Part shown: positions 17,191-26,350 of the stretch, one piece after another
Numbering within the stretch: the first letter of the stretch is position 1
Layout of the letters: each line of letters opens with the position of its first letter
Source: Pseudomonadota bacterium
GTDB taxonomy: Bacteria; Pseudomonadota; Gammaproteobacteria; Burkholderiales; Burkholderiaceae_C
NCBI GenBank assembly: GCA_021846965.1
Contig: JAJZWA010000022.1
Location: 1-54,463 of the forward strand
DNA: 54,463 nt
Direction of reading: 5' to 3'
Translations under genes and position numbers: made by a program
The notes under the pieces: generated by a model
Told to the model about the DNA's origin: nothing
Database searches by the model: none
What the model saw: the letters and a program-made list of their open reading frames with translations, nothing else

Positions 17191-17907
17191 ATGTATGCCC
17201 TGATTCCCGCCGCCGGCAGCGGCGCCCGCATGGGCGCCGGCGTGCCCAAGCAGTACCTCCCGGTGGCCGGCGAGCCGATGCTCGTGCACGTGTTGCGTGC
17301 CCTGCTGGACTGCGAGGCGCTGCGGCGCGTGGTCGTGGTCGTGCAGGCGCATGACGTGCAGGCGCAGGCCCTGCTGGGCAGCAACCCGAGACTCGCGCTG
17401 GCGCGCTGCGGGGGCCCCAGCCGCGCCGCCAGCGTGCGGGGCGGGCTGCGCTGGCTGCTCGAGCATGGCGCGAGCGCCGAGGACTGGGTGCTGGTGCACG
17501 ACGCCGCGCGCTGCTGCGTCACGCCGCAGGCGGTGCAGCGTCTGATCGACGCCTGCGTGGGCGACGCCGTGGGCGGCCTGCTCGCGCTGGCGCTGGCCGA
17601 CACCCTCAAGCGCCAGGGGGCCGAGCGCGCCGTGCCGCGGGTCGACACCACGGTCGCGCGTGCCGGGCTGTGGCAGGCGCAGACTCCGCAGATGTTCCGC
17701 ATCGGCATGCTGGCCGACGCGCTCGACGCCTGCGCCGCCGACGAAGTCACCGACGAGTCCTCGGCCATCGAATCCCTGGGCCTGCGGCCCCTGCTGGTGC
17801 CGGGGGACGCCTCGAATTTCAAGGTGACCCTCGAGGGAGACCTGGAACTGGCCGATGCGCTGCTGCGCGCCCGCCGGATCGCGCAGGCCGCGGAGCAGGC
17901 GGCATGA
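17191..17907 (+). CDS. ispD: 2-C-methyl-D-erythritol 4-phosphate cytidylyltransferase IspD
   Basis: 238-residue enzyme of the MEP isoprenoid pathway: MEP + CTP to CDP-ME + PPi. The nucleotide loop is [16 protein letters not shown] (residues 7-22) with the conserved Arg and Lys. VLVHDAARC and DTLKR carry further active-site residues. Length is normal. The stop overlaps ispF by 4 nt (ATGA), the common ispD-ispF arrangement. It is divergent from mfd across 92 nt. Confidence 0.96.
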   Translation: MYALIPAAGSGARMGAGVPKQYLPVAGEPMLVHVLRALLDCEALRRVVVVVQAHDVQAQALLGSNPRLALARCGGPSRAASVRGGLRWLLEHGASAEDWVLVHDAARCCVTPQAVQRLIDACVGDAVGGLLALALADTLKRQGAERAVPRVDTTVARAGLWQAQTPQMFRIGMLADALDACAADEVTDESSAIESLGLRPLLVPGDASNFKVTLEGDLELADALLRARRIAQAAEQAA

Positions 17908-18404
17908 GCGAAGCCCACTGGGAATACCGGGTCGGCCTGGGCGAGGACGTGCATGCGCTGGTGCCGGGCCGGGCGCTGATGCTCGGCGGCGTGCAGGTGG
18001 CGCACCATGCCGGCCTGCTGGGCCATTCCGACGCCGACGCGCTGCTGCATGCGATCACCGACGCGCTGCTGGGCGCCGCCGGCCTCGGAGACATCGGAGC
18101 CTGGTTTCCCGATGACGACCCCCGCTGGCGCGGCGTCGATTCGCGCACCCTGCTCGAGCAGGCGGTGCAGGGCGTGCGGCAGCAGGGATGGGAGCCGGTG
18201 AACGTCGACTGCACCATCCACGCGCAGGCTCCGCGCCTGGCGGGCTACCGCGAAGCCATGCGCGAGGCCATCGCCGCGGCGCTGGGCATCGAGCCGCCTT
18301 GCGTGAACGTGAAGGCCAAGACCGCCGAGCGCCTGGGATTCGTCGGTCGCCAGGAGGGCATCGCGGCCAGCGCGGTGTGCCTGCTGCGTCGCGCTGCCGG
18401 CTGA
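17904..18404 (+). CDS. ispF: 2-C-methyl-D-erythritol 2,4-cyclodiphosphate synthase IspF
   Basis: 166-residue homotrimeric enzyme that cyclises CDP-ME 2-phosphate to MEcPP with release of CMP. The N-terminal metal ligands are in GLGEDVHAL (Asp-x-His) and the third is the His of [21 protein letters not shown] and the C-terminal [13 protein letters not shown] complete the family blocks. It follows ispD with a 4-nt overlap and is the last gene before the ilv promoter region. Confidence 0.96.
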   Translation: MSEAHWEYRVGLGEDVHALVPGRALMLGGVQVAHHAGLLGHSDADALLHAITDALLGAAGLGDIGAWFPDDDPRWRGVDSRTLLEQAVQGVRQQGWEPVNVDCTIHAQAPRLAGYREAMREAIAAALGIEPPCVNVKAKTAERLGFVGRQEGIAASAVCLLRRAAG

Positions 18405-18410
18405 AAATCC

Positions 18411-18439
18411 TTGTCCATGATGCGCCGCCGCATTACACT
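18411..18439 (+). promoter_or_regulatory. Sigma-70-type promoter of the ilvIHC cluster
   Basis: TTGTCC (18411-18416), a 17-nt spacer and TACACT (18434-18439) make a promoter with four of six matches in each box and ideal spacing. It begins 7 nt after the ispF stop. The predicted start near 18446 leaves a leader of about 230 nt before ilvI. Confidence 0.6.
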
Positions 18440-18445
18440 GCGTCC

Positions 18446-18674
18446 AGTTCCTGGGTTCGTGTCGATCACGGACCGAGCAAACGCCGGCTGATCACCAAAG
18501 GGCCGGCGCTTCCCGCGCGAGGCCCCGATTCCGGTGCAGGATGAGGGGGTGCGCGGACCGGCAGGCATGCCATCGGTGCCGGCGAATCCGGGGAACGAGT
18601 CTCGAAAGCAGGTCACGAGCCTGTTTGGAGAGGCGCCTACGGTTTTTCGTCAGAGAAATTCAACGAGGCTTTTC
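18446..18674 (+). promoter_or_regulatory. Long structured 5' leader of ilvI
   Basis: The leader contains a perfect 7-bp hairpin, CGCCGGC (18482-18488) with GCCGGCG (18502-18508) and a 13-nt loop. A second fold (ACCG..GGC..GCC..CGGT) lies at about 18557-18578, and a CTCG/CGAG stem near 18601. A leader this long before a branched-chain synthesis operon suggests attenuation or RNA-based control. A short frame ending in the first hairpin (TGA at 18489-18491) exists, but its ATG is upstream of the predicted transcription start, so a leader peptide is not established. Confidence 0.45.
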
Positions 18675-20486
18675 ATGGAAACTGCAACTGCCACCGCGCG
18701 CGGCGCGGCCCAGCCGTCCTCCACGGCCGAGAATTCCCCCTCCCACGCATCCAGCCGAGCCGGCGCCGAAATCACGGGCTCCGAGATCCTGGTGCGCTGC
18801 CTGCAGCGCGAGGGCGTCAAGCACATCTGGGGCTACCCAGGTGGCGCGGTGCTCTACATCTACGACGCGCTGTACAAGCAGAAGGACATCCAGCACGTGC
18901 TCGTGCGCCACGAGCAGGGCGCGGTGCATGCCGCCGACGGCTACGCGCGCGCCACCGGCGACGTGGGCGTGTGCATCGTCACCTCCGGTCCGGGCGCGAC
19001 CAATGCCGTCACCGGCATCGCCACCGCCTACATGGACTCGATCCCCATGGTGGTGATCACCGGCCAGGTGCCCACCCACGCCATCGGCCTGGACGCCTTC
19101 CAGGAATGCGACACCGTGGGCATCACCCGTCCCATCGTCAAGCACAACTTCCTGGTCAAGGACGTGCGCGACCTGGCCCTGACCATCAAGAAGGCCTTCC
19201 ACATCGCGCGCAGCGGGCGTCCGGGGCCGGTGGTCGTGGACATTCCGAAGGACGTGTCGATCGCCACCACCGGCTTCCACTACCCCGACGAGGTCAGCCT
19301 GCGCTCCTACAACCCGGTGCGCAAGGGCCACGGCGGACAGATCCGCAAGGCCGTGCAGCTGCTGCTGCAGGCCAAGCGTCCGTACCTGTACAGCGGCGGC
19401 GGCGTGGTGCTGGCCGGCGCGCATGACAAGCTGCGCCGGCTCGCCGAGCTGCTGCAGCTGCCCTGCACCAACACCCTGATGGGCCTCGGGGCCATCGCCG
19501 GCAGCGATCCCAAGTTCCTGGGCATGCTGGGCATGCACGGCACCTACGAGGCCAACATGGCCATGCAGCACAGCGACGTGGTGCTGGCCGTCGGCGCGCG
19601 CTTCGACGACCGCGTGATCGGCAACCCGAAGGATTTCGCGCAGATCGAGCGCAAGATCGTCCACATCGACATCGACCCGTCGAGCATCTCCAAGCGCGTG
19701 AAGGTCGACGTGCCCATCGTCGGCGACGTGGGCGAGGTGCTCTCCGAGCTGATCGAGCAGATCGAGCAGCAGATGGCCGAAGGGCGCAAGCCCGACGCCC
19801 AGGCGATGGCCGCGTGGTGGAAGCAGATCAACGAGTGGCGCAAGCGCGAGTGCCTGAGCTACGAAAAGTCGGACGAGCTGATCAAGCCCCAGTTCGTGAT
19901 CCAGACCCTGCACGAGCTGACCCGCGACCGCGAGACCTACATCTGCTCGGACGTCGGCCAGCACCAGATGTGGGCCGCCCAGTACTACCCCTTCGAGCAT
20001 CCGCGACGCTGGATCAACTCCGGCGGCCTCGGGACCATGGGCGTGGGCCTGCCCTACGCCATGGGCATCAAGCTGGCACGCCCCGATTCCGAATGCGTGG
20101 TGATCACCGGCGACGGCTCGATCCAGATGAACATCCAGGAGCTGGCCACCTGCCTGCAGTACGGCACCGCGGTGAAGGTGCTGCTGCTCAACAACGGCTA
20201 CCTCGGCATGGTGCGCCAATGGCAGGAGATCGAGTACGCGGGACGCTACTCGCATTCCTACATGGATTCGCTGCCCGATTTCGTCAAGCTGGCCGAGGCC
20301 TACGGCCACGTGGGCATGCGCGTGGACAAGCCCTCGCAGGTGCGCGAGGCGCTCACCCGTGCGCTGGCGCTCAAGGACCGCACGGTGTTCATCGACTTCG
20401 TCGTCGATCCGACCACCAATGTGTGGCCCATGGTGCAGGCGGGCAAGGGCATCACCAACATGCTGCTGGGTTCCGAGGACCTTTGA
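18675..20486 (+). CDS. ilvI: Acetolactate synthase, large catalytic subunit
   Basis: 603-residue ThDP enzyme making 2-acetolactate or 2-aceto-2-hydroxybutyrate, the first common step of valine, leucine and isoleucine synthesis. The catalytic glutamate lies in RHEQGAVHAADGYARA; the ThDP-Mg motif is GDGSIQMNIQELATC...LLNN. A 35-residue Ala/Ser/Thr-rich N-terminus precedes the core, which begins EITGSEILVRCL. ATG 18675 has GAGG seven nt upstream; an upstream in-frame ATG at 18534 lacks support. Downstream genes ilvH and ilvC complete the set. Confidence 0.96.
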   Translation: METATATARGAAQPSSTAENSPSHASSRAGAEITGSEILVRCLQREGVKHIWGYPGGAVLYIYDALYKQKDIQHVLVRHEQGAVHAADGYARATGDVGVCIVTSGPGATNAVTGIATAYMDSIPMVVITGQVPTHAIGLDAFQECDTVGITRPIVKHNFLVKDVRDLALTIKKAFHIARSGRPGPVVVDIPKDVSIATTGFHYPDEVSLRSYNPVRKGHGGQIRKAVQLLLQAKRPYLYSGGGVVLAGAHDKLRRLAELLQLPCTNTLMGLGAIAGSDPKFLGMLGMHGTYEANMAMQHSDVVLAVGARFDDRVIGNPKDFAQIERKIVHIDIDPSSISKRVKVDVPIVGDVGEVLSELIEQIEQQMAEGRKPDAQAMAAWWKQINEWRKRECLSYEKSDELIKPQFVIQTLHELTRDRETYICSDVGQHQMWAAQYYPFEHPRRWINSGGLGTMGVGLPYAMGIKLARPDSECVVITGDGSIQMNIQELATCLQYGTAVKVLLLNNGYLGMVRQWQEIEYAGRYSHSYMDSLPDFVKLAEAYGHVGMRVDKPSQVREALTRALALKDRTVFIDFVVDPTTNVWPMVQAGKGITNMLLGSEDL

Positions 20487-20494
20487 ATTCCGTG

Positions 20495-20557
20495 GCCGCC
20501 GCATGACGCGGCGGCGTTCATGCGCTGGCCCCGGAGCCAGGCGCCACTTACCGGTGG
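20495..20557 (+). ncRNA. Candidate structured RNA leader of ilvH (three hairpins)
   Basis: Between ilvI and ilvH lie three consecutive hairpins. The first is a perfect 8-bp stem GCCGCCGC/GCGGCGGC with loop ATGAC (20495-20515). The second is GCGCTGGC with GCCAGGCGC, one bulge (20522-20544). The third is CCAC/GTGG with loop TTACCG (20544-20557). An RNA motif upstream of ilvH in betaproteobacteria has been described (ilvH motif); I propose, but cannot prove, that this is a member. Confidence 0.5.
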
Positions 20558-20587
20558 TGCGCGAAGCCCGGGGAGGAGACTGAATCC

Positions 20588-22238
<1,651 letters not shown>

Positions 22239-22251
22239 CGACCCCGGGGGA

Positions 22252-22400
22252 GTTGCCCCCTTCGTCGCGGGGGGCGACCCCCGCTCCGTCCCCCCGAGGG
22301 GGACGCACCCCGCCTTGGGGCGGCAGAGGTTGCCCCCTCCGTCGCGGGGGGCGACCCCCGCTCCATCCCCCCGCGGGGGACGCACCCCGCCTTGGGGCGG
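22252..22400. repeat. Two tandem copies of a 72-bp GC-rich hairpin repeat
   Basis: Copies at 22252-22323 and 22329-22400 differ at only three positions. Each holds three potential stem-loops in series: GCGGGGG-CGA-CCCCCGC type, GTCCCCC-CGA-GGGGGAC type, and CCCC-gcctt-GGGG. No coding frame is plausible. Comparable GC-rich dyads occur between genes in Burkholderiales genomes. The first copy starts 14 nt after the ilvC stop, so it may also serve as the transcript's 3' end. Confidence 0.85.
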
Positions 22401-22420
22401 CCCTGCGGCGGGTGTGCTCT

Positions 22421-22498
22421 TGGCATTGGGGCGTCGTGCGTGGAAGGGGGACGCTCAGGCGGGCGTGGTCCTGGCATTGGGCCGTCGCGCGTGGGAGG
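22421..22498. repeat. Second tandem direct repeat (about 27 bp, period 51)
   Basis: TGGCATTGGGGCGTCGTGCG at 22421 recurs as TGGCATTGGGCCGTCGCGCG at 22472, and the similarity extends to about 27 bp with four mismatches. It directly follows the 72-bp repeats, so the whole stretch downstream of ilvC is built from decaying duplications. Confidence 0.7.
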
Positions 22499-22832
22499 AG
22501 ACTTTCATGCGGGCTCGATGGGTGCCGGGGTGCCTTCGGCTCGTGGGCCATGCTGGTGGTGCGAGTGGGGGCTGGGGCGCGTGGGCGGGCGGCGTTCGGG
22601 GTGGCGAGCAGCGCAGGGGGGCAGGCGGCGCGCGCAGCGCGCTTCCACCATCATGCTTGCGGCAGCTGTCTGAGCGCAGCGCGATAGCGCGTAGCGAGTT
22701 CTGCCGCACGCCTGCCTCCCGAGCAGCGCAAGCGCAGTCGGCCCGACAGGGCCGACCACCCCGTCGCCGCCCGCCCGCGCGCCCCAGCCGCCGCTCGTGC
22801 GGGAGCGAGGGAGGGAGGCAGGGGCGCAGCCG
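22499..22832. other. Gene-free GC-rich region between ilvC repeats and tetR
   Basis: About 330 bp without a credible gene on either strand. It contains short G/C-rich dyads, including GTCGGCCC/GGGCCGAC flanking a short AG-rich turn near 22737-22757. I see no promoter, RNA gene or gene relic here. Confidence 0.6.
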
Positions 22833-23519
22833 TCAGGCGGATCGACCTTGGATGCCGTCGAGCAGGAGGTCGACGCTGCGGCGGACCCAGGTTTCGCAGT
22901 CGGACGGGGACATGGCGTCGCCGATGCCCATGGCCCGCAGCTGGGGCAGGGAGACCAGCATCTGCAGGAATTGCTGCGCGGCGAATTCGGCCTCGGCCGG
23001 GGGCAGCGCGGGCAGGTGCTGGCGCATCAGGTCGACCAGGGTGCGCACCGCCTGCGCGCGGCCGCCGGACAAGGCGACGGCGCGCAGCAGGTCGGGGAAT
23101 CGGTGGGATTCGCCGATGATCAGGCGGTACAGGGCCAGGACCTGCGGCGACAGTGCGGCCTGCAGCGTGCGGTTGCCGAAATCCTGCAGGCCGAGGCGCA
23201 AGGCGTCGACGCCCACGGCAGCCGCGGCCTGCTCCGGGTCGCCGGACGCCGGGCGCGCGGCCTGGGCGGGGCGCGCTCGTTCGACCACGCGGGCCACCAC
23301 CGCCTGCACCAGTGCCGCCTTGTCCGCGAAGCGGTGATAGAAGGTGCGCTTGGAAACCCCGGCCCGGGCCGCCACCGCCTCGATGCTGGTGGCGCCATAG
23401 CCCTGGTCAAGCATCAGCTCCATGGCGGCGTCGAGGATGCGCTCACCCAGCTGGGCGGCGGCCTCTCGGGAAGGGCGGCCGCCGCGCGAGCTGGTCGGCG
23501 CGGCGTCTACGGCGGACAT
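22833..23519 (-). CDS. TetR/AcrR family transcriptional regulator
   Basis: 228-residue regulator. The helix-turn-helix is at residues about 30-72: ILDAAMELMLDQGYGATSIE then AVAARAGVSKRTFYHRFADK, the classic TetR N-terminus. The C-terminal ligand-binding domain (about 80-228) has no recognisable ligand. Its ATG overlaps the stop of the upstream exported-protein gene (TGATG), so the two are translationally coupled. A 22-bp dyad overlapping the operon's -35 box is the obvious autoregulatory operator. Confidence 0.92.
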   Translation of the reverse strand: MSAVDAAPTSSRGGRPSREAAAQLGERILDAAMELMLDQGYGATSIEAVAARAGVSKRTFYHRFADKAALVQAVVARVVERARPAQAARPASGDPEQAAAAVGVDALRLGLQDFGNRTLQAALSPQVLALYRLIIGESHRFPDLLRAVALSGGRAQAVRTLVDLMRQHLPALPPAEAEFAAQQFLQMLVSLPQLRAMGIGDAMSPSDCETWVRRSVDLLLDGIQGRSA

Positions 23520-23911
23520 CAGCGATCGTCGTCGTGGTGCCAGGCGTCACGGTGCCAGCCGCGGTGCCAGCCCTCGCCGCGCCCGTAGTAGACGGGGGCC
23601 GGACGGTAGACGTAGGTCGGGGCCGGCGCGTACACGTAGGCGGGCGGAGGAGGCGGGGGCGCGTACACCACCGGGGGCGGCGCATAGGCCACCGGCGGGG
23701 CGGCGTAGACGGGGGCCGGCGCGACCACCTGGGCTCCGCCGAAGATGTACGGCGCGGCGATGGCCGCGGCAGCCAGGCCGACGATCGCCGCGGCCGGGCC
23801 GAAACCATCGTGGTCGTGGTGGTAGCCGTCGGCCCAGGCCGGAGCGGCGGTGCCCAGGCCCAGCGCGACACCGGCGATCAGGGCGATGCGGGGAATGCGC
23901 GGTACGTTCAT
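23519..23911 (-). CDS. Exported Pro/Tyr/Ala-rich protein with His-rich ends
   Basis: 130-residue protein with a signal peptide (MNVPRIPRIALIAGVALGLG, cleavage after AWA). The mature N-terminus carries a His/Asp cluster (GYHHDHDGF), then a hydrophobic stretch, a long Pro/Tyr/Val low-complexity segment (PVYAAPP, YAPPPPPP, YVYAPAP) and a His-rich C-terminus (GWHRGWHRDAWHHDDD). ATG 23911 has AAGGAG eight nt upstream; an in-frame ATG at 24016 would run through the promoter and operator. I recognise no catalytic family. Histidine-rich ends suggest metal binding or a surface-associated role. It heads a two-gene operon with its TetR regulator. Confidence 0.75.
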   Translation of the reverse strand: MNVPRIPRIALIAGVALGLGTAAPAWADGYHHDHDGFGPAAAIVGLAAAAIAAPYIFGGAQVVAPAPVYAAPPVAYAPPPVVYAPPPPPPAYVYAPAPTYVYRPAPVYYGRGEGWHRGWHRDAWHHDDDR

Positions 23912-23963
23912 GATGCTGCTCCTTCTGGCTGCGGACGATCGCTTTGATCGATCCATGTGCTGC

Positions 23964-23992
23964 ACTGTAGACGCTCCTTTAACGCAACGCAA
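23964..23992 (-). promoter_or_regulatory. Promoter of the His-rich protein/tetR operon
   Basis: On the minus strand, -35 TTGCGT (23992-23987), a 17-nt spacer and -10 TACAGT (23969-23964). The predicted start near 23957 leaves a leader of about 46 nt with a Shine-Dalgarno. Confidence 0.6.
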
Positions 23993-24007
23993 CCGTACCG
24001 TTTCGTT
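23986..24007. promoter_or_regulatory. Likely TetR operator overlapping the -35 box
   Basis: A 22-bp dyad with half-site AACGCAACCGT and its near-complement (9 of 11 positions symmetric), centred on GTAC. Size and symmetry fit TetR-family operators. It covers the -35 of the operon that encodes a TetR protein as its second gene, so negative autoregulation is the simplest reading. Confidence 0.6.
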
Positions 24008-24085
24008 TATGTGCAAAAAAATGTAAACGCATGGGCGGCGCTCCGGCGGGCCGCGAGGGTGTCGCTCCCGCCGGGCGCCCCGGGC

Positions 24086-24643
24086 TCAGCCGGGGTCGCG
24101 CATCGGCGGCAGGCTGCCGCAGGCGGGGGCCACCCAGCGGGCCTGGGCCTGGCCCGACACCGGGCCCTGCGCGCCCGTCACCTGATAGGCCGAGTCGTAG
24201 GCGGTGGGCGACGCGATGTGCAGCATGCCCTGGCCGTCGGCCGAAGGGGCCGTGCAGGAGTAGTGGAAACTCCAGTCCGCGGCGTCGGGGTGCTTCCAGT
24301 CCACCTTGCACTGCCCGGCCAGGTGCAGCGGGGGATGGCCCGCCGCCACCGATTTCGCATCCAGGCAGATCTGCAGCCCGCCGTGCGAATCCAGGCGCAT
24401 GCCCTGCTTGCGCAATTGCGCCTCGATCTGCGGCCGTGCGGCAGGCGGCATGGCGCTGAGCATCTGGGCCAGGTTCATCTCCGGACCGTTGCCGCGACGG
24501 CTCTGCAGCGCATAGTCCCAGAGCCCGGGGCGCAGGGTCTGCGAGCCGGCGGCGAGGGCGGCGGAGCCGATGGGAAGCAGCGAGACGCCGAGCAGCGCGC
24601 CGGCGAGGCCCGCCGGCCGGAGGATGCGCGAAAGTAGCGGCAT
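24086..24643 (-). CDS. Exported DUF3617 family protein
   Basis: 185-residue periplasmic or lipid-free exported protein. The signal peptide covers about 1-32 (ending AALAAG). The mature part begins [14 protein letters not shown], the family's usual opening (xxxPGLWexxxxx), and has spaced cysteines (CLDAKS, GQCKVDW, YSCTAP, PACGSL) that probably form disulfides. The function of DUF3617 is unknown. ATG 24643 has GAAGGA eight nt upstream, so I prefer it to the codon at 24667. It is divergent from psd. Confidence 0.8.
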   Translation of the reverse strand: MPLLSRILRPAGLAGALLGVSLLPIGSAALAAGSQTLRPGLWDYALQSRRGNGPEMNLAQMLSAMPPAARPQIEAQLRKQGMRLDSHGGLQICLDAKSVAAGHPPLHLAGQCKVDWKHPDAADWSFHYSCTAPSADGQGMLHIASPTAYDSAYQVTGAQGPVSGQAQARWVAPACGSLPPMRDPG

Positions 24644-24726
24644 GCGAGGGTCCTTCGGGGGTGGCAAGATCAGCGCGAAGCTTAGCAGCCGCGCGCCTGG
24701 CGGCCGGGCGCGGACCCCATGGCGGC

Positions 24727-24732
24727 TACACT
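24727..24732 (+). promoter_or_regulatory. -10 box directly upstream of psd (leaderless candidate)
   Basis: TACACT is followed by six nt (TGCACC) and then the psd ATG. No Shine-Dalgarno is present. The same hexamer serves as -10 in the predicted ilvI promoter. Confidence 0.45.
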
Positions 24733-24738
24733 TGCACC

Positions 24739-25422
24739 ATGGACTATCCGCATCCCATCCTGGCCCGCGAGGGCTGGCCTTTCATCGCCGCCGTGCTGGT
24801 GGCTTCCGTGCTGGCGTGGATTTTCGCCGGCTTCGCGTGGTCGATCCCCCTGTGGGTCGTGTCGGTGTTCGTGATCCAGTTCTTCCGCGACCCGCCGCGC
24901 CCGATTCCCGCCGATCCGCTGGCCGTGCTCTCGCCCGCCGACGGGCGCATCGTCTCGCTGGGGCGCGCGCAGGATCCCTACGCGCAGCGCGAGGCCCTGC
25001 GCATCAGCGTGTTCATGAACGTGTTCAACGTGCACTCCAACCGCTCTCCGGTGGACGGCGAGGTGGTGTCGGTGAACTATTTCCCCGGCCGTTTCTTCAA
25101 CGCCGACCTGGACAAGGCTTCGCTGGAGAACGAGCGCAATGCCGTGGTCCTGCGCTGCGACTCGCGCACCGTCACCGTGGTGCAGGTGGCCGGGCTGATC
25201 GCGCGGCGCGTGCTGTGCTACGTCGCGCCGGGCCAGAGCCTGCGCCGCGGCGAGCGCTTCGGTTTCATCCGCTTCGGCTCGCGCGTGGACCTGTACCTGC
25301 CCCTGGATGCCCGCGCGCTGGTGTCCATCGGCGACAAGGTGCACGCCAGCAGCACGGTGCTGGCCGAGTTCGCGCCGCCCATGCTGGCCCCGCAGTCCGC
25401 GCAGTCCGCGCAGTCCGCCTGA
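24739..25422 (+). CDS. psd: Phosphatidylserine decarboxylase proenzyme, short form
   Basis: 227-residue inner-membrane enzyme producing phosphatidylethanolamine. It is made as a proenzyme that self-cleaves to form a pyruvoyl group. The cleavage site is Gly180-Ser181 in [11 protein letters not shown], typical of the short (about 215-residue) type. Two hydrophobic segments lie at about 15-45, and FFRDPPR and SPADGR follow. [17 protein letters not shown] holds conserved catalytic residues. The C-terminus ends in a tandem repeat (QSAQSAQSA, three 9-bp units). pssA follows after 10 nt, so the two consecutive PE-synthesis steps are co-transcribed. Confidence 0.95.
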   Translation: MDYPHPILAREGWPFIAAVLVASVLAWIFAGFAWSIPLWVVSVFVIQFFRDPPRPIPADPLAVLSPADGRIVSLGRAQDPYAQREALRISVFMNVFNVHSNRSPVDGEVVSVNYFPGRFFNADLDKASLENERNAVVLRCDSRTVTVVQVAGLIARRVLCYVAPGQSLRRGERFGFIRFGSRVDLYLPLDARALVSIGDKVHASSTVLAEFAPPMLAPQSAQSAQSA

Positions 25423-25432
25423 GGAGTCCGCG

Positions 25433-26320
25433 ATGGCACGCAATGTGAGCCGCTTTCCCGACAGCCGCGCCAAGTCCCGCCTGCGCGCCTCGGCCGACGA
25501 GGATCCCGGGCTGGACCCCGGGCTGCCCGATCCCGTCGAGGATCTCGCGCATGCCGGGCGCCGGCGCCGCGGAATCTACCTGCTGCCCAACTCCTTCACC
25601 GCCGCGGCCCTGTTCGCGGGCTTCTACGCCGTGGTGATGGCCATGGCCCAGGACTATGAGCGCGCCGCGGTGGCCATTTTCGGGGCCATGGTGCTGGACA
25701 GCCTGGACGGGCGCGTGGCCCGCATGACCCACACCCAGAGCGAATTCGGCGCCCAGTTCGACTCCCTGGCCGACATGGTCTCCTTCGGCGCTGCGCCGGC
25801 GCTGATCATGTACCAGTGGTCCCTGCACGGCCTGGGCAAGCTGGGCTGGCTGGCAGCCTTCGTGTACTGCGCCGGTGCCGCGCTGCGCCTGGCGCGTTTC
25901 AACACCAACATCGGGGTGGTGGACAAGACCTACTTCCAGGGCCTGCCGAGCCCGGCCGCGGCGGCCCTGGTGGCCGGCTTCATCTGGGTGCTCGCCGACT
26001 CCCAGGTCAGCGGCATGCGCATCGAATGGGGGGCCTTCGCGGTCACCGCCTTCGCCGGCATGAGCATGGTCACCAACGTGCCCTTCTACAGTTTCAAGGC
26101 GGTGAGCCTGCGGCGCAGCGTGCCGTTCATCACCCTGTTCCTGATCGTGCTGCTCATCGGGCTCATCGCCTACCGCCCGCCGCTGGTGCTGTTCGGCCTG
26201 TTCTGCGTCTACGCGCTGTCGGGCTACGGCCTGTACGTCTGGCGCAAGCTGCAGGGGCGCTCGGTCAGCGTCATCTCCACCTCCACCGACGAGCCCGACG
26301 AACGCGGCCTGCACGGCTGA
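25433..26320 (+). CDS. pssA: CDP-diacylglycerol-serine O-phosphatidyltransferase
   Basis: 295-residue polytopic membrane enzyme that joins CDP-DAG and serine to phosphatidylserine. The CDP-alcohol phosphotransferase motif is complete: DSLDGRVAR, eight residues, G, three residues, D, three residues, D (FGAQFDSLAD). Seven to eight hydrophobic segments follow an unusually charged 45-residue N-terminal tail. GAGGAG lies between the psd stop and ATG 25433. In many Burkholderiales leuA follows; here a convergent GMC oxidoreductase does. Confidence 0.95.
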   Translation: MARNVSRFPDSRAKSRLRASADEDPGLDPGLPDPVEDLAHAGRRRRGIYLLPNSFTAAALFAGFYAVVMAMAQDYERAAVAIFGAMVLDSLDGRVARMTHTQSEFGAQFDSLADMVSFGAAPALIMYQWSLHGLGKLGWLAAFVYCAGAALRLARFNTNIGVVDKTYFQGLPSPAAAALVAGFIWVLADSQVSGMRIEWGAFAVTAFAGMSMVTNVPFYSFKAVSLRRSVPFITLFLIVLLIGLIAYRPPLVLFGLFCVYALSGYGLYVWRKLQGRSVSVISTSTDEPDERGLHG

Positions 26321-26350
26321 GGCCGCGCCGACCCCTTCGCGCCCCTCCGC

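Noticed and set aside
13391..17203. A 1270-codon open frame on the plus strand opposite mfd, and similar very long frames opposite ilvI, livHM and others.
   Set aside because: They are antisense shadows caused by high GC at third positions. The minus-strand frame encodes all Mfd motifs, while the plus-strand product is Gln/His/Arg/Ala-rich without any domain.
18417..18491. A 24-codon frame with several Ile, Leu and Val codons before ilvI, resembling an attenuator leader peptide.
   Set aside because: Its ATG lies between the -35 and -10 of the predicted promoter, so it would not be in the transcript; it has no run of control codons and no Shine-Dalgarno.
22239..22832. CRISPR-like array from the repeats after ilvC.
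   Set aside because: Only two adjacent 72-bp copies with a 5-bp gap, internally palindromic, with no spacers and no cas genes.
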